Assembly (NCBI GenBank): GCA_016288885.1
Contig: JAEFAV010000003.1
Coordinates: 62,001 to 126,000, forward strand
Length of the DNA: 64,000 nt
DNA from: Saccharofermentans sp.
GTDB taxonomy: Bacteria; Bacillota; Clostridia; Saccharofermentanales; Saccharofermentanaceae
Reading direction: 5' to 3'
The notes under the pieces were generated by a model. It had not been told where the DNA came from. It saw only the letters and a program-made list of their open reading frames with translations, and made no database searches. Shown here piece by piece: positions 17,660-26,297 of this stretch. Position 1 is the stretch's first letter, and the number at the start of each line of letters is the position of its first letter. Position numbers and translations under genes: made by a program.

Positions 17660-19249
17660 TTATTTGTCTGCGCCGAGTTCTACAAGGAGATCGCAGAAAT
17701 CCTGTCTGTACTTGTTGTTGCCGGCACCTGATTTTGCGAGCTGGTAAGCTGAATCAAGAGTAGCCTTTCCTTTGAATTCGCTGTTCCTGATTACCATTGA
17801 TGCTTCGATGATGCCGCAGATGAAATTATAATCCTGACGGTTGCTGACACCCTTATCAACGAGAGGATACTCGATCAACGAACTCTTGTCGGAAGTGGGA
17901 GCCTTATATCTTACGGATACAGTGCAAAGCTCGCCTGAACCTGCCTCGTCAGAAAGAGATGCTTCCTGATACTTAAGACCATCGTCATTTGAACCGGAAC
18001 CTGCGAGAATGAGCTCGTAGCAAACCGTTACCTGTGCTCCTGCACCGATCTCACCGCCGTCCTTTGTATCGTCGTTAAAATCACGTGCTGACATCTGTCT
18101 GTTCTCGTAGCCGATCTGTCTGTAGGATTCAACCTCTGCAGGATTGAATTCGACCTGGAACTTAACGTCTTTTGCTACAGTAACAGTTGTCTGCTTCATC
18201 TTCTCGCAAAGGACTCTCTCAGCCTCTTCAATAGAATCGATATAGAAGTAGTTGCCGTTTCCTGCATCTGCAATGGATTCCATGTTGGCATCACTGTAGT
18301 TGCCTGAACCGAAGCCTAATACTGTAAGGAATACGCCGGATTCTTTCTTCTCTTTAATGAGGTCTACAAGACCGCTCTGGCTTGTGATGCCGAGATTCAT
18401 ATCGCCGTCAGAAGCGATGATGACACGGTTGTTGCCGTTCTTGATGAAATTCTTCTTAGCGCACTCATATGCTGCAGTGATTCCGCCGGAACCGTTCGTT
18501 CCGCCGCTTGCGGAGATCTTGTCGAGAGTTCTGCTGATCTCGTTATAATCATTGGAACCTACCAGAAGAGTATCGGAGCTTCCGGAATAAGTAACGATGG
18601 ATACTCTGTCATTAGCACCGAGTGTTCCTGCCAGGAGCTTGAAGCTTTCTTTGGCAAGATCGAGCTTGTCCGGGCTGGACATTGATCCCGAAGAATCGAT
18701 AAGGAATACGAAATTGTTTCCCTCATTGGGAACGTTGATCTCGCTGTTAGCCTGCATAGTCATTACAAGAAGCTTGCTGTCCTTGTTCCACGGGCAGTCG
18801 CCGACTGAATACTGAACGCTGAATACGTCATCAGCGTCATCAACTGTGTAATCAAAGTAATTGATGATCTCTTCTGTTCTGATTGCCGATGCTACGTTAT
18901 TGAGATCCCAGCCCCCTCTGATCATTCTTCTGAGATTACAATAAGAACCTGTATCAACATCAGCTGCAAATGTCGAAAGCGGATTTTGCAGTACGTCTAT
19001 AAATCCGTTTTCCTTGATCGTGTTGTATTCTTCCGTGTTGAAATCTTCTTCATAGTCATAGTAACCCAGACCATCTTCTGCTTCATAACATGCAGCGTCA
19101 TAATATGCTTGTGTTTCCGCTGCAGCGGAAACACTGTAATTTCTCTGATCATGTGCTGCTGTTGTTGATGCAGGCGACGATGCTGAACATGATGTTGCAG
19201 TTACAAGCAATGTTCCTGCCATTAATGTTGCCAGTACCTTTTTGTTCAT
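17660..19249 (-). CDS. von Willebrand factor A lipoprotein, YfbK-like
   Basis: About 529 residues with a lipoprotein signal (MAGTLLVTATSC). An N-terminal region (EDGLGYYDYEEDFNTEEYN) precedes a vWA domain with the metal-ion MIDAS motif FLIDSSGSMSSP and a second site ASDGDMNLG. The C-terminal part resembles the extra domain of YfbK-type proteins. vWA domains bind protein partners through a metal ion, so it is probably a surface adhesion or assembly factor. I shortened the ORF by seven codons to MNKKVLAT, which follows AAGGAGG. Confidence 0.82.
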   Translation of the reverse strand: MNKKVLATLMAGTLLVTATSCSASSPASTTAAHDQRNYSVSAAAETQAYYDAACYEAEDGLGYYDYEEDFNTEEYNTIKENGFIDVLQNPLSTFAADVDTGSYCNLRRMIRGGWDLNNVASAIRTEEIINYFDYTVDDADDVFSVQYSVGDCPWNKDSKLLVMTMQANSEINVPNEGNNFVFLIDSSGSMSSPDKLDLAKESFKLLAGTLGANDRVSIVTYSGSSDTLLVGSNDYNEISRTLDKISASGGTNGSGGITAAYECAKKNFIKNGNNRVIIASDGDMNLGITSQSGLVDLIKEKKESGVFLTVLGFGSGNYSDANMESIADAGNGNYFYIDSIEEAERVLCEKMKQTTVTVAKDVKFQVEFNPAEVESYRQIGYENRQMSARDFNDDTKDGGEIGAGAQVTVCYELILAGSGSNDDGLKYQEASLSDEAGSGELCTVSVRYKAPTSDKSSLIEYPLVDKGVSNRQDYNFICGIIEASMVIRNSEFKGKATLDSAYQLAKSGAGNNKYRQDFCDLLVELGADK

Positions 19250-19267
19250 ATATAACACCTCCTTATA

Positions 19268-19305
19268 CAACGCTTATAGGCTTAGAACTGCTTTTTCAAG
19301 CGTTG
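19268..19305. promoter_or_regulatory. Inverted repeat upstream of the vWA gene
   Basis: CAACGCTT (19268-19275) and AAGCGTTG (19298-19305) form perfect 8-base arms 22 bases apart, just before the vWA ribosome binding site. It could be an operator pair or a leader hairpin. Confidence 0.35.
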
Positions 19306-19426
19306 TTACCATAAATACAGATGCCGGTGAGAAAATGTTGCAGTATTTTTGAAAATATTTTTTCCTTGATTTGAACAAAGCCGAGTGTTAGCATTGTCGG
19401 GATTAAGTGATTCAAGGAAACGGATA

Positions 19427-20194
19427 ATGAGTTATTTGTATGAGACACATCTCCACACCTGTGAGGCCAGCAGATGCGGCAGGGTCCACGGTGAAGATTA
19501 CATCCCTTATCTGATGGATAAGGGCTATAGCGGAATGATCGTTACGGAACATTTTTTTAACGGCAATTCATGCGTGCCGGAGGATCTGCCCTGGAAAGAG
19601 AGAATTGATATCTATGCTTCCGGTTATGACAGAGCTCTGGAAGCTGCCCGTGGCAAGGACTTTAACGTTATGTTCGGCGTGGAGTTCAATTTCCAGAAAG
19701 ACGAATATCTTCTCTACGGGATAGATAAAGAGTGGCTTATCAATAACGAATGCATAATGGAGATGACTAGGCATGAACTTCTTAAAGCGGTTCACGAAGC
19801 CGGCGGCATCATGATCCAGGCTCATCCTTTCAGAGAAAGAGATTATCTGTCAGATATAAAGCTTGCTCCTACCGCTTGTGACGGTATTGAAGTTTATAAT
19901 GCTGCAAACATGCCGAACATGAATGCATTGGGCTATGAATACTGTGTTAAGCTCGGCCTTCCCATGACAGCCGGATCGGATATTCATTACTTCCACAATG
20001 AAGCAATGGGCGGAATGCTTTTCGAGAACAGGATCGGTTCGGTTCAGGATTATGCGGAAGCTGTCATGAAGCGTTCAGGCATTCCGGTATCCTTAAGTCC
20101 CGACGGTACGATCACACCTGTTTCGCAAATGACAGAACAGACTGTGTCAACAGCTCTGCCGACACTTCCGGTTCTTTATCCTGAAGGAAAGTAA
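19427..20194 (+). CDS. PHP-domain metal-dependent phosphoesterase
   Basis: About 255 residues with PHP-family metal ligands: YETHLHTCEAS (the HxH motif), VTEHFFNG, IMIQAHPFRE and TAGSDIHYFHNE near the end. PHP enzymes hydrolyse phosphoesters, for example histidinol phosphate or nucleotides, using a cluster of metal ions. The start at MSYLYETH, 14 codons into the ORF, has AAGGA upstream and begins right at the conserved domain. Single gene followed by the first repeat array. Substrate unknown. Confidence 0.85.
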   Translation: MSYLYETHLHTCEASRCGRVHGEDYIPYLMDKGYSGMIVTEHFFNGNSCVPEDLPWKERIDIYASGYDRALEAARGKDFNVMFGVEFNFQKDEYLLYGIDKEWLINNECIMEMTRHELLKAVHEAGGIMIQAHPFRERDYLSDIKLAPTACDGIEVYNAANMPNMNALGYEYCVKLGLPMTAGSDIHYFHNEAMGGMLFENRIGSVQDYAEAVMKRSGIPVSLSPDGTITPVSQMTEQTVSTALPTLPVLYPEGK

Positions 20195-20302
20195 TTACTG
20201 GATATATTTCGCTTGTATCCACGGAGAAAATGTTCTGTTTTGACTTTTCAAGGAAAGCTTGGGAATGTAATGGAAAATCATATTAGTCTGTGAATCAGGA
20301 TA

Positions 20303-20581
20303 TACCCACCAAAATGCATTTTTGCTTGTTTTAGTGGGTGTGTTTTTGAGGTTAAGGGACGTGGTTACCCACTAAACTCGGTTTTTTGGGGGTTCTAGTG
20401 GGTAGTCCGGATAGCGAAAACTAAAATTCCTGATAGCGGATACCCACTAACTTTGGAAACTTTGCACTTTAGTGGGTAAAGCATGCCTTTCGAGAAGAGA
20501 AATATACCCACTAATGACCTGTTTTTGGTGAAGCGGTGGGTAATACCCACGATAATGCGAAATGGCGTTTTAGTCGGCATT
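20303..20581. repeat. Array 1 of 38-bp palindromic units (TACCCACTAAA/TTTAGTGGGTA)
   Basis: This fills most of a 418-base gap between the convergent PHP and NlpC/P60 genes. Units lie at 20303-20340, 20366-20404, 20441-20478, 20505-20542 and a decayed one at 20544-20581. Each has a TACCCACTAA-like left arm, its reverse complement on the right and 14-16 unrelated bases between. Start-to-start distances are 63, 75, 64 and 39 bp. The intervening stretches are not conserved. No ORF is supported here. Confidence 0.85.
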
Positions 20582-20612
20582 TCGATGCAAAAGAACTTTT
20601 CGAGAAGTAGTT

Positions 20613-22193
20613 TTATTTCTCCGGTTTTAAAGTCATGGCGACGGTTGCCGTATCGAGCCATGTATTAAGATTTGCCCGTCTGACATAGAGACTCGTGATT
20701 ATGACGCTGTTGGGGCGGATCTTATCGGTCGGTCCCGGGGCAGGGGCAACGAAAGAACCCACTGCACTGATAACATACGGCACATCGTCCACGGTACCGA
20801 GATATATCATCATGTGTCCTGGGAATGAAATCAGGCTGCCGGGAGCAAGACCTGCGATCTCGGCCAGTTTCTCATCTTCATTCATTTCACTTAAGTCAGC
20901 TTTGTAGATTCCCGTAGAATTGGACTGGCCGACGCGGGGCAGGAGGACGCCGAAGCAGCGGTATATCTCCCTGGTGATGCCTGTACAGTCATTTGCCTGA
21001 AGATCACCGCCCCAGCCGTATCTGTCACCCAGAAGCTTGAAAGCCTGTCTGACGATATTTGCCGGAGTCAGTGGAAGGTATCCGACATGAACGTCATCTG
21101 ATATGGGGATCAGAACATATTCGTCCTCTATGTATCCGTCAGATCCGCGCGTAGGAATCTTGACCACATAATCGCCGTATGTGGTGCGCTGATTGATAAC
21201 ATCGGGTGCTTCGTCAGCGGAGACCAACTCCATCTGAGTGCCCATCGGTAATACGAGGTCGGTGGTAGCAGGGCTGTAAGGATCATTTCCGAGCCTGATC
21301 TCGCGCGCGGTGACAACAAGCCACTGTTCCGGATTCTGTCTCGCCACCCAGTCATCCCTGTTCCTGCAAAGTGCGACGGCATCTTTTCTTACCCATGCGG
21401 CATAACTGTCGAAAACGACATAGAGATATTCGCCGTCAACGCTCTCATGGAGTACTACACATGGCATGTAAGGCATGCATTCTGAATAAAGAATGTAATC
21501 ATAATATTGATCATCCGGTCCGTCGAAAACACGGTCCTCGGTAGGGAACATTCTGAGGGTCATTCTTTTTACAGTATACGCATACTGAACAGTGATCTCG
21601 TCTTCTACTGCATCGATGTTCGAAAGGTCTATCAGGTTCCGCCAGTATAGGTAGTCGGTGCGTGAGCCGTCAAGATAGTAGCGGGGAGGATAGTCGGGGA
21701 TCGAATTGGCGCAGTCATTGAGGAATGTCCTTAAGATATCGCCGTCCAACTTATCTCCGAATTCGTCAAGATGGGGATAGACAGTCTCGCCGTCACGTGC
21801 TTTGATAATGCCCCTGTTCTCGAGATTAAATGCCTTTATCTCTTCCGGTTTCATGAGGATTATGTTGTCATTATCGCCGATCCAGTAATCCGCATTCATC
21901 ATCTCGGCACTGACGCCGTCAACGGTTCTGACATATGCAGTATCAATTTCCGAAGAATCGGATGCGGTCTCAAAAGTGTTTTCCATATTTTCAGTTCCGG
22001 TCGTTTCCATGGTGGTTTCTGTTGTAGTTTCGATGGTTGTTTCAGTGGCGGTTTCCGATGTTTCAGCTGCAGGGATCGTCGGAAGGCTGGTCTCCGCATT
22101 TGCGTCGGTGAATTGGCTGCAAGAACATAAAAGCGCAGTTGCCGTTGATAAAGCTAAAACAGCGGAAATGGTTTTGTGTTTTCTATATTTCAT
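20613..22193 (-). CDS. SH3 / NlpC-P60 cell-wall hydrolase lipoprotein
   Basis: A 526-residue protein with a lipoprotein signal (STATALLCSCSQ), a Thr/Glu-rich linker (about residues 38-75), SH3-like regions in the middle and a C-terminal NlpC/P60 peptidase. The peptidase shows GDRYGWGGDLQANDCTGITR with the catalytic Cys, and GSLISFPGHMMIYLG with the catalytic His. Such enzymes cut peptidoglycan stem peptides outside the cell. Cys-Thr-Gly replaces the more common Cys-Ser-Gly. The gene runs toward array 1. Confidence 0.85.
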   Translation of the reverse strand: MKYRKHKTISAVLALSTATALLCSCSQFTDANAETSLPTIPAAETSETATETTIETTTETTMETTGTENMENTFETASDSSEIDTAYVRTVDGVSAEMMNADYWIGDNDNIILMKPEEIKAFNLENRGIIKARDGETVYPHLDEFGDKLDGDILRTFLNDCANSIPDYPPRYYLDGSRTDYLYWRNLIDLSNIDAVEDEITVQYAYTVKRMTLRMFPTEDRVFDGPDDQYYDYILYSECMPYMPCVVLHESVDGEYLYVVFDSYAAWVRKDAVALCRNRDDWVARQNPEQWLVVTAREIRLGNDPYSPATTDLVLPMGTQMELVSADEAPDVINQRTTYGDYVVKIPTRGSDGYIEDEYVLIPISDDVHVGYLPLTPANIVRQAFKLLGDRYGWGGDLQANDCTGITREIYRCFGVLLPRVGQSNSTGIYKADLSEMNEDEKLAEIAGLAPGSLISFPGHMMIYLGTVDDVPYVISAVGSFVAPAPGPTDKIRPNSVIITSLYVRRANLNTWLDTATVAMTLKPEK

Positions 22194-22308
22194 TTTCTGC
22201 TCCTGAAAATGGCATTATTCTCTTTCCAATTATAGCCCATTATCGGCTAATACTTTCATTCAATGGTACAATATCGGTTAAGAATATAAGCTAATAAGGG
22301 GAAAACTT

Positions 22309-23292
22309 ATGATCCGATTTATTGAAGATCCTGCAGAGCGTCAGAAGATCTCGCGTGAGATCCTGGAGGCTCTGACAGACTGGTTTGAAGTGGAAGAGAG
22401 CAGGGAACAGTACATAAGTGAGTCCGCAGGCCAGCCTTTCTGGGCTGCTTTCGAAAATGATACACCCGCAGGATTTCTTTGTCTTAAGGAAACCGGCAAA
22501 GAGACTGTCGAACTGGCCGTGATGGGAGTACGTAAGGAATACCACAGAAACGGTATAGGAAGACAGCTTTTCGAGGCTGCAAGACATTTTGCGGTAAATG
22601 AAGGCTATTCATTCATGCAGGTCAAGACTGTCCGTTCCGGAGTGTATGCAGACTACGACATTACTAATGAATTCTACAAGAGCTTGGGATTTAAAGAACT
22701 TGAGGTTATCGAAGCGGTATGGGGCGAGGACAATCCCTGCCAGATCTATGTAATGGATCTGAAGAGCGTGCTCGATATTATTTCGAAAAGACACAGCTAC
22801 CGCGGCAGGTTCTTCGAAGAACCGGTGCCGAGAAAGGATCTTGAGACTATCGCTCTTGCCGGGATCGATGCTCCTTCCGGATGCAATAAACAGACCACAG
22901 AGCTTGTGATCATTGATGATCCTGATGTTCTTAACAATGTTAAATCACTCATTGATCCGCCTGTAGCGCAGACCGCTCCGGCAATGATCGTCGTTCTTGC
23001 CAAAAGGATAAACGCATACCGCGACAAGTGCTTTGCCACGCAGGATTATTCTGCCGCCATCGAGAACATGCTTCTTGCAGCAGTCAGTCTCGGTTACCAG
23101 AGCTGCTGGTATGAAGGTCACATTACGGATGATGACCGTATCTGCGATAAGATCGCCGCTGTCCTTGGCGTGCCTGAAGGTTATGATGTCGTATGCATCC
23201 TGCCAATAGGCAGAGCATTGGATGAGATCAAAGCACCTGCGAAAAAGCCCTTTGAAGAAAGGGTAAGCTTCAATCACTTTGGGGACAAATGA
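22309..23292 (+). CDS. GNAT acetyltransferase-nitroreductase fusion
   Basis: A 327-residue two-domain protein. Residues 1 to about 148 are a GNAT acetyltransferase (VMGVRKEYHRNGIGRQLFEAARHFA). Residues about 150-327 are a flavin-dependent nitroreductase (ISKRHSYRGRFFEEPVPRKDLE; AAIENMLLAAVSLGYQSCWYEG). Nitroreductases use FMN and NAD(P)H. Joining the two suggests reduction and acetylation of the same substrate, for example in detoxification, but this is inference. GGGG precedes the start. A second GNAT gene follows after 12 bases. Confidence 0.85.
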   Translation: MIRFIEDPAERQKISREILEALTDWFEVEESREQYISESAGQPFWAAFENDTPAGFLCLKETGKETVELAVMGVRKEYHRNGIGRQLFEAARHFAVNEGYSFMQVKTVRSGVYADYDITNEFYKSLGFKELEVIEAVWGEDNPCQIYVMDLKSVLDIISKRHSYRGRFFEEPVPRKDLETIALAGIDAPSGCNKQTTELVIIDDPDVLNNVKSLIDPPVAQTAPAMIVVLAKRINAYRDKCFATQDYSAAIENMLLAAVSLGYQSCWYEGHITDDDRICDKIAAVLGVPEGYDVVCILPIGRALDEIKAPAKKPFEERVSFNHFGDK

Positions 23293-23298
23293 TATAAT
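23293..23298 (+). promoter_or_regulatory. -10 box abutting the next start codon
   Basis: TATAAT ends six bases before the ATG at 23305, and no Shine-Dalgarno is visible. A transcript from here would be leaderless. The box may be chance, since the gene can also be read from the upstream operon. Confidence 0.3.
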
Positions 23299-23304
23299 CC
23301 GGCT

Positions 23305-23736
23305 ATGGAAATATTAAGAGCGGAAGAAGAATGGCAGAGAGCCGGCGCATACTCTGTGCGCATACAGGGAATGAACCGCCAGCATCACATATCTCTCAGA
23401 GATGAATTCGATGAGTACGATCGCGACGGGACAAAATACATCGTCCTTCTGGATGACGGATATCCTGTCGCGACTTGCCGTTTTCATGAAGACGGAGAAG
23501 ACGCAGTTACTCTCGGCAGGGTCGTCGTCCTTCCTGAGTTCAGAGGACAGAAACTAGGGTCTCTGGTCGTTGCTGAAGCCGAGAAATGGATAAAGGAACT
23601 GGGCTATAAAGAGATAAAGATCGACAGCAGGGTAGAAGCGATCAGATTCTATGAGAAACTCGGATATCTGCATGTGGATGACAGCGTTATCCGGAGCGGC
23701 ACTTTTGATTGCGTGAAAATGAATAAGATATTGTAA
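23305..23736 (+). CDS. GNAT-family N-acetyltransferase
   Basis: A 143-residue acetyltransferase with motif A RVVVLPEFRGQKLGSLVVAEAEKW and the C-terminal IRFYEKLGY strand. Substrate unknown. No ribosome binding site is evident; a TATAAT lies directly upstream. It is followed after ten bases by the BceR-like regulator, so it may lead into that operon. Confidence 0.87.
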   Translation: MEILRAEEEWQRAGAYSVRIQGMNRQHHISLRDEFDEYDRDGTKYIVLLDDGYPVATCRFHEDGEDAVTLGRVVVLPEFRGQKLGSLVVAEAEKWIKELGYKEIKIDSRVEAIRFYEKLGYLHVDDSVIRSGTFDCVKMNKIL

Positions 23737-23746
23737 CGGTAAAACG

Positions 23747-24427
23747 ATGTATAAGATCTATATTGTTGAAGACGATAAAGGAATTGCCGAAGGTATGGCC
23801 GGGTGTCTTTCCGCATGGGAGATGGAGGTCCGCATTGTTTCTGATTTCAGGAATGTATTAGGCGAGATAAACGAATATGAACCGCATCTGATAATCATGG
23901 ACATCACTCTTCCTTTCATGGGCGGATATCACTGGTGCCAGGAGATCAGGAAAACAAGCAACGTTCCAATCATTTTCATATCATCCGCTACCGACAACAT
24001 GAACATAGTCATGGCCATGAATATGGGTGCTGACGATTACATCCCGAAGCCTTTTGACCAGAGCGTTCTCATCGCAAAAGTGCAGGCGCTATTAAGAAGG
24101 GCTTATTCCTTTAACCAGGGATCTTTTACCCTGCAGGCAAAAGGCGCAGTCCTGAATACCAATGACAACTCGTTGATTTATAACGGAAATAAGATCGAAC
24201 TTGCGCGCAATGAATATAAGATCCTTCTTACTCTCATGCAGAATAAGAACAAGGTCGTCAGCCGCGAGAGGCTCATGGAAGCCCTATGGGAGACCGACAG
24301 TTTTGTAGATGAGAACACACTGACGGTAAATGTCGGAAGGCTCAGAAAGACGCTGGAAACGGCAGGACTAAAAGATTTCATCAAGACCAGATTCGGCGTC
24401 GGTTACATCCTGGAGGATGAAGAATGA
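23747..24427 (+). CDS. bceR: BceR-like response regulator (OmpR family)
   Basis: A 226-residue regulator: receiver domain (1 to about 120) with the acidic pocket VEDD, phospho-acceptor Asp52 in IIMDITLP and Lys in DYIPKPF, then a winged-helix DNA-binding domain (about 125-224, ending GVGYILEDEE). With the next three genes it forms a Bce-type antimicrobial-peptide sensing and resistance module. The stop overlaps the kinase start by four bases. It probably activates the bceAB promoter through the direct repeat at 25448. Confidence 0.85.
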   Translation: MYKIYIVEDDKGIAEGMAGCLSAWEMEVRIVSDFRNVLGEINEYEPHLIIMDITLPFMGGYHWCQEIRKTSNVPIIFISSATDNMNIVMAMNMGADDYIPKPFDQSVLIAKVQALLRRAYSFNQGSFTLQAKGAVLNTNDNSLIYNGNKIELARNEYKILLTLMQNKNKVVSRERLMEALWETDSFVDENTLTVNVGRLRKTLETAGLKDFIKTRFGVGYILEDEE

Positions 24428-25392
24428 AGCTCTTCGGAAGTTATCTGAAGTACCGTGCGAAGATCATTATAATCTTCTTCGTCATTGTGGCAGTCTTCGT
24501 GACGACGGATCTTCTTTTCGATATTCCCCGCATAGCGGTTCTGTATCCTCTGATTCTTGCGCTTGCGATAGGTGTGACAGCCTGCGGCATTGATTTTGTA
24601 TTATTTATCAAACGTCACAATAATCTGAAAGATTACCGGGATGAGATTCCAGAACCGAAAAACCTGATCGAGGAAGATTATCAGTTTATTATCAATAAGC
24701 TCAATGAAGAATCCGTACTTAACCAGCAGAAGGCTTCCGGAAATTATAACGCCATGGTCGAGTACTATACCGTGTGGGCTCATCAGATCAAGACTCCCAT
24801 AGCAGCCATGAGATTAAACCTTCAGTCTGAAGATACCGAATCGGCAAGAAAACTGATGGGAGACCTTAACCGCATTGAAGCTTATGTTGAGATGGTACTG
24901 ACTTTCTTAAGGCTTGATTCTAACAGTACGGATTATCTGATAAAAGAATATGACCTTGACGGGATCATCCGTCCCGCAGTCCGAAAGTTTTCGAGAGAAT
25001 TCATCATTAAGAAGCTCAAGCTCCAATATGAACCGGTTGATTATAAGATCATTACCGATTCAAAATGGCTGTCCTTCATTATCGAACAGATCATCTCAAA
25101 CGCAGTTAAATATACTTCCGAAGGGTCAGTGAGCATTTACATGCCCGAGCCCGGCATTCTCTGCATAGAAGATACGGGTATCGGAATAAGCGAAGAGGAC
25201 TTACCGAGAATATTCGAGAACGGTTATACGGGTTTTAACGGCCGTGAGGACAAAAGAGCGAGCGGCATCGGACTTTATCTTTGTAAACGAATTGCCGATA
25301 ACCTTGGCCACAGGCTGTCGGCCGAATCTGTTGTCGGGAAAGGTACAAAGATGATACTTGACCTTAGGGCAAAAAAGCTGGAAGTCGAGTGA
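24424..25392 (+). CDS. bceS: BceS-like intramembrane-sensing histidine kinase
   Basis: A 322-residue kinase with two N-terminal membrane helices joined by a very short loop (about residues 12-62), which marks the intramembrane-sensing class that needs the BceAB transporter as sensor. The phosphorylated His120 is in WAHQIKTPIAAMRL. The ATP-binding domain shows IISNAVKYTS (N box), IEDTGIGI (G1) and ASGIGLYL (G2). It is translationally coupled to bceR. Confidence 0.88.
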   Translation: MKLFGSYLKYRAKIIIIFFVIVAVFVTTDLLFDIPRIAVLYPLILALAIGVTACGIDFVLFIKRHNNLKDYRDEIPEPKNLIEEDYQFIINKLNEESVLNQQKASGNYNAMVEYYTVWAHQIKTPIAAMRLNLQSEDTESARKLMGDLNRIEAYVEMVLTFLRLDSNSTDYLIKEYDLDGIIRPAVRKFSREFIIKKLKLQYEPVDYKIITDSKWLSFIIEQIISNAVKYTSEGSVSIYMPEPGILCIEDTGIGISEEDLPRIFENGYTGFNGREDKRASGIGLYLCKRIADNLGHRLSAESVVGKGTKMILDLRAKKLEVE

Positions 25393-25447
25393 TTAATTAT
25401 TTTTCGCGATCAGGTAACGATGTATCATATCAAAATGTGACAAACGT

Positions 25448-25463
25448 GTAAGGAATTGGTAAG
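25448..25463 (+). promoter_or_regulatory. Direct repeat, likely BceR binding site
   Basis: GTAAG occurs at 25448-25452 and 25459-25463, 11 bp apart, on the same DNA face. OmpR-family regulators commonly bind such direct repeats. It lies upstream of the bceAB promoter. Confidence 0.4.
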
Positions 25464-25495
25464 CAGATTCAATGGAGCAGACTTTTCATGTTTTC

Positions 25496-25501
25496 TATAC
25501 T
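25496..25501 (+). promoter_or_regulatory. -10 box of the bceAB promoter
   Basis: TATACT with a poor -35 region, as expected for an activator-dependent promoter. It lies about 37 bases before the bceA start. Confidence 0.45.
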
Positions 25502-25532
25502 GTGGCTGACTTAAATGAAAGGAAGTGCAGTC

Positions 25533-26297
25533 ATGAGTTTACTTGAAGTAACAGGTGTTCAGAAAATATATAAAGGACGTCGCGGAGGAGCTTCCGTGGA
25601 AGCTCTTAAGAATGTCAATTTCACGGTCGAAAAGGGCGAATACGTAGCGATAATGGGAGAGTCCGGAAGCGGCAAGACAACGCTTCTTAATATCCTCGCG
25701 GCTTTGGATAAAGCGACGGCAGGAACCGTCATCCTTGACGGAATGAATCTTTCAACAATAAAGGATGCGGCAATGGCCAAGTTCCGTCGTGATAACTTAG
25801 GTTATGTGTTCCAGGATTTTAATCTGCTTGATACATTTACGTTAGAAGATAATATCTATCTGCCTCTCGTTCTTGCAGGAAAAAAGCATCAGGAAATGAA
25901 GGAACGTCTTGATAAACTTGCTCCTGCATTGGGGATTACAGATCTTCTTAAGAAATATCCTTATGAGGTATCTGGCGGTCAGAAGCAGAGGGCTGCAGTT
26001 GCAAGGGCTCTTATCACCAACCCGAAGATCGTTCTTGCAGATGAACCTACGGGATCACTTGATTCAAAATCATCAGACGAGCTTCTGGAACTTTTCTCCA
26101 AGGTAAATCAAATGGGGCAGACTGTTCTTATGGTTACTCACTCCACCAAGGCTGCAAGTCATGCATCGCGAGTAATGTTCATCAAGGACGGAATTATCTT
26201 CCATCAGATCTATAAAGGCATTTCAACAGATGCTCAAATGTATCAGAAGATTTCAGACACACTGAACCTTTTGGCTCAGGGAGGTGATCTGAAATGA
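25533..26297 (+). CDS. bceA: BceA-like ABC transporter ATPase
   Basis: About 254 residues of the MacB/BceA type: Walker A GESGSGKTT, Q-loop VFQDFNLL, signature VSGGQKQRAAVARAL, Walker B IVLADEPTGSLD and H-loop VTHSTKA. I use the second Met (MSLLEVTG) because AAAGGAAG lies nine bases before it and overlaps the first ATG. It overlaps bceB by four bases. With BceB it removes peptide antibiotics from lipid II-cycle targets and signals to BceS. Confidence 0.9.
   Translation: MSLLEVTGVQKIYKGRRGGASVEALKNVNFTVEKGEYVAIMGESGSGKTTLLNILAALDKATAGTVILDGMNLSTIKDAAMAKFRRDNLGYVFQDFNLLDTFTLEDNIYLPLVLAGKKHQEMKERLDKLAPALGITDLLKKYPYEVSGGQKQRAAVARALITNPKIVLADEPTGSLDSKSSDELLELFSKVNQMGQTVLMVTHSTKAASHASRVMFIKDGIIFHQIYKGISTDAQMYQKISDTLNLLAQGGDLK

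Noticed and set aside
20303-20581. MITEs or insertion-sequence ends
   Set aside because: No transposase, no target-site duplications and regular spacing; the units are not copies of one longer element.
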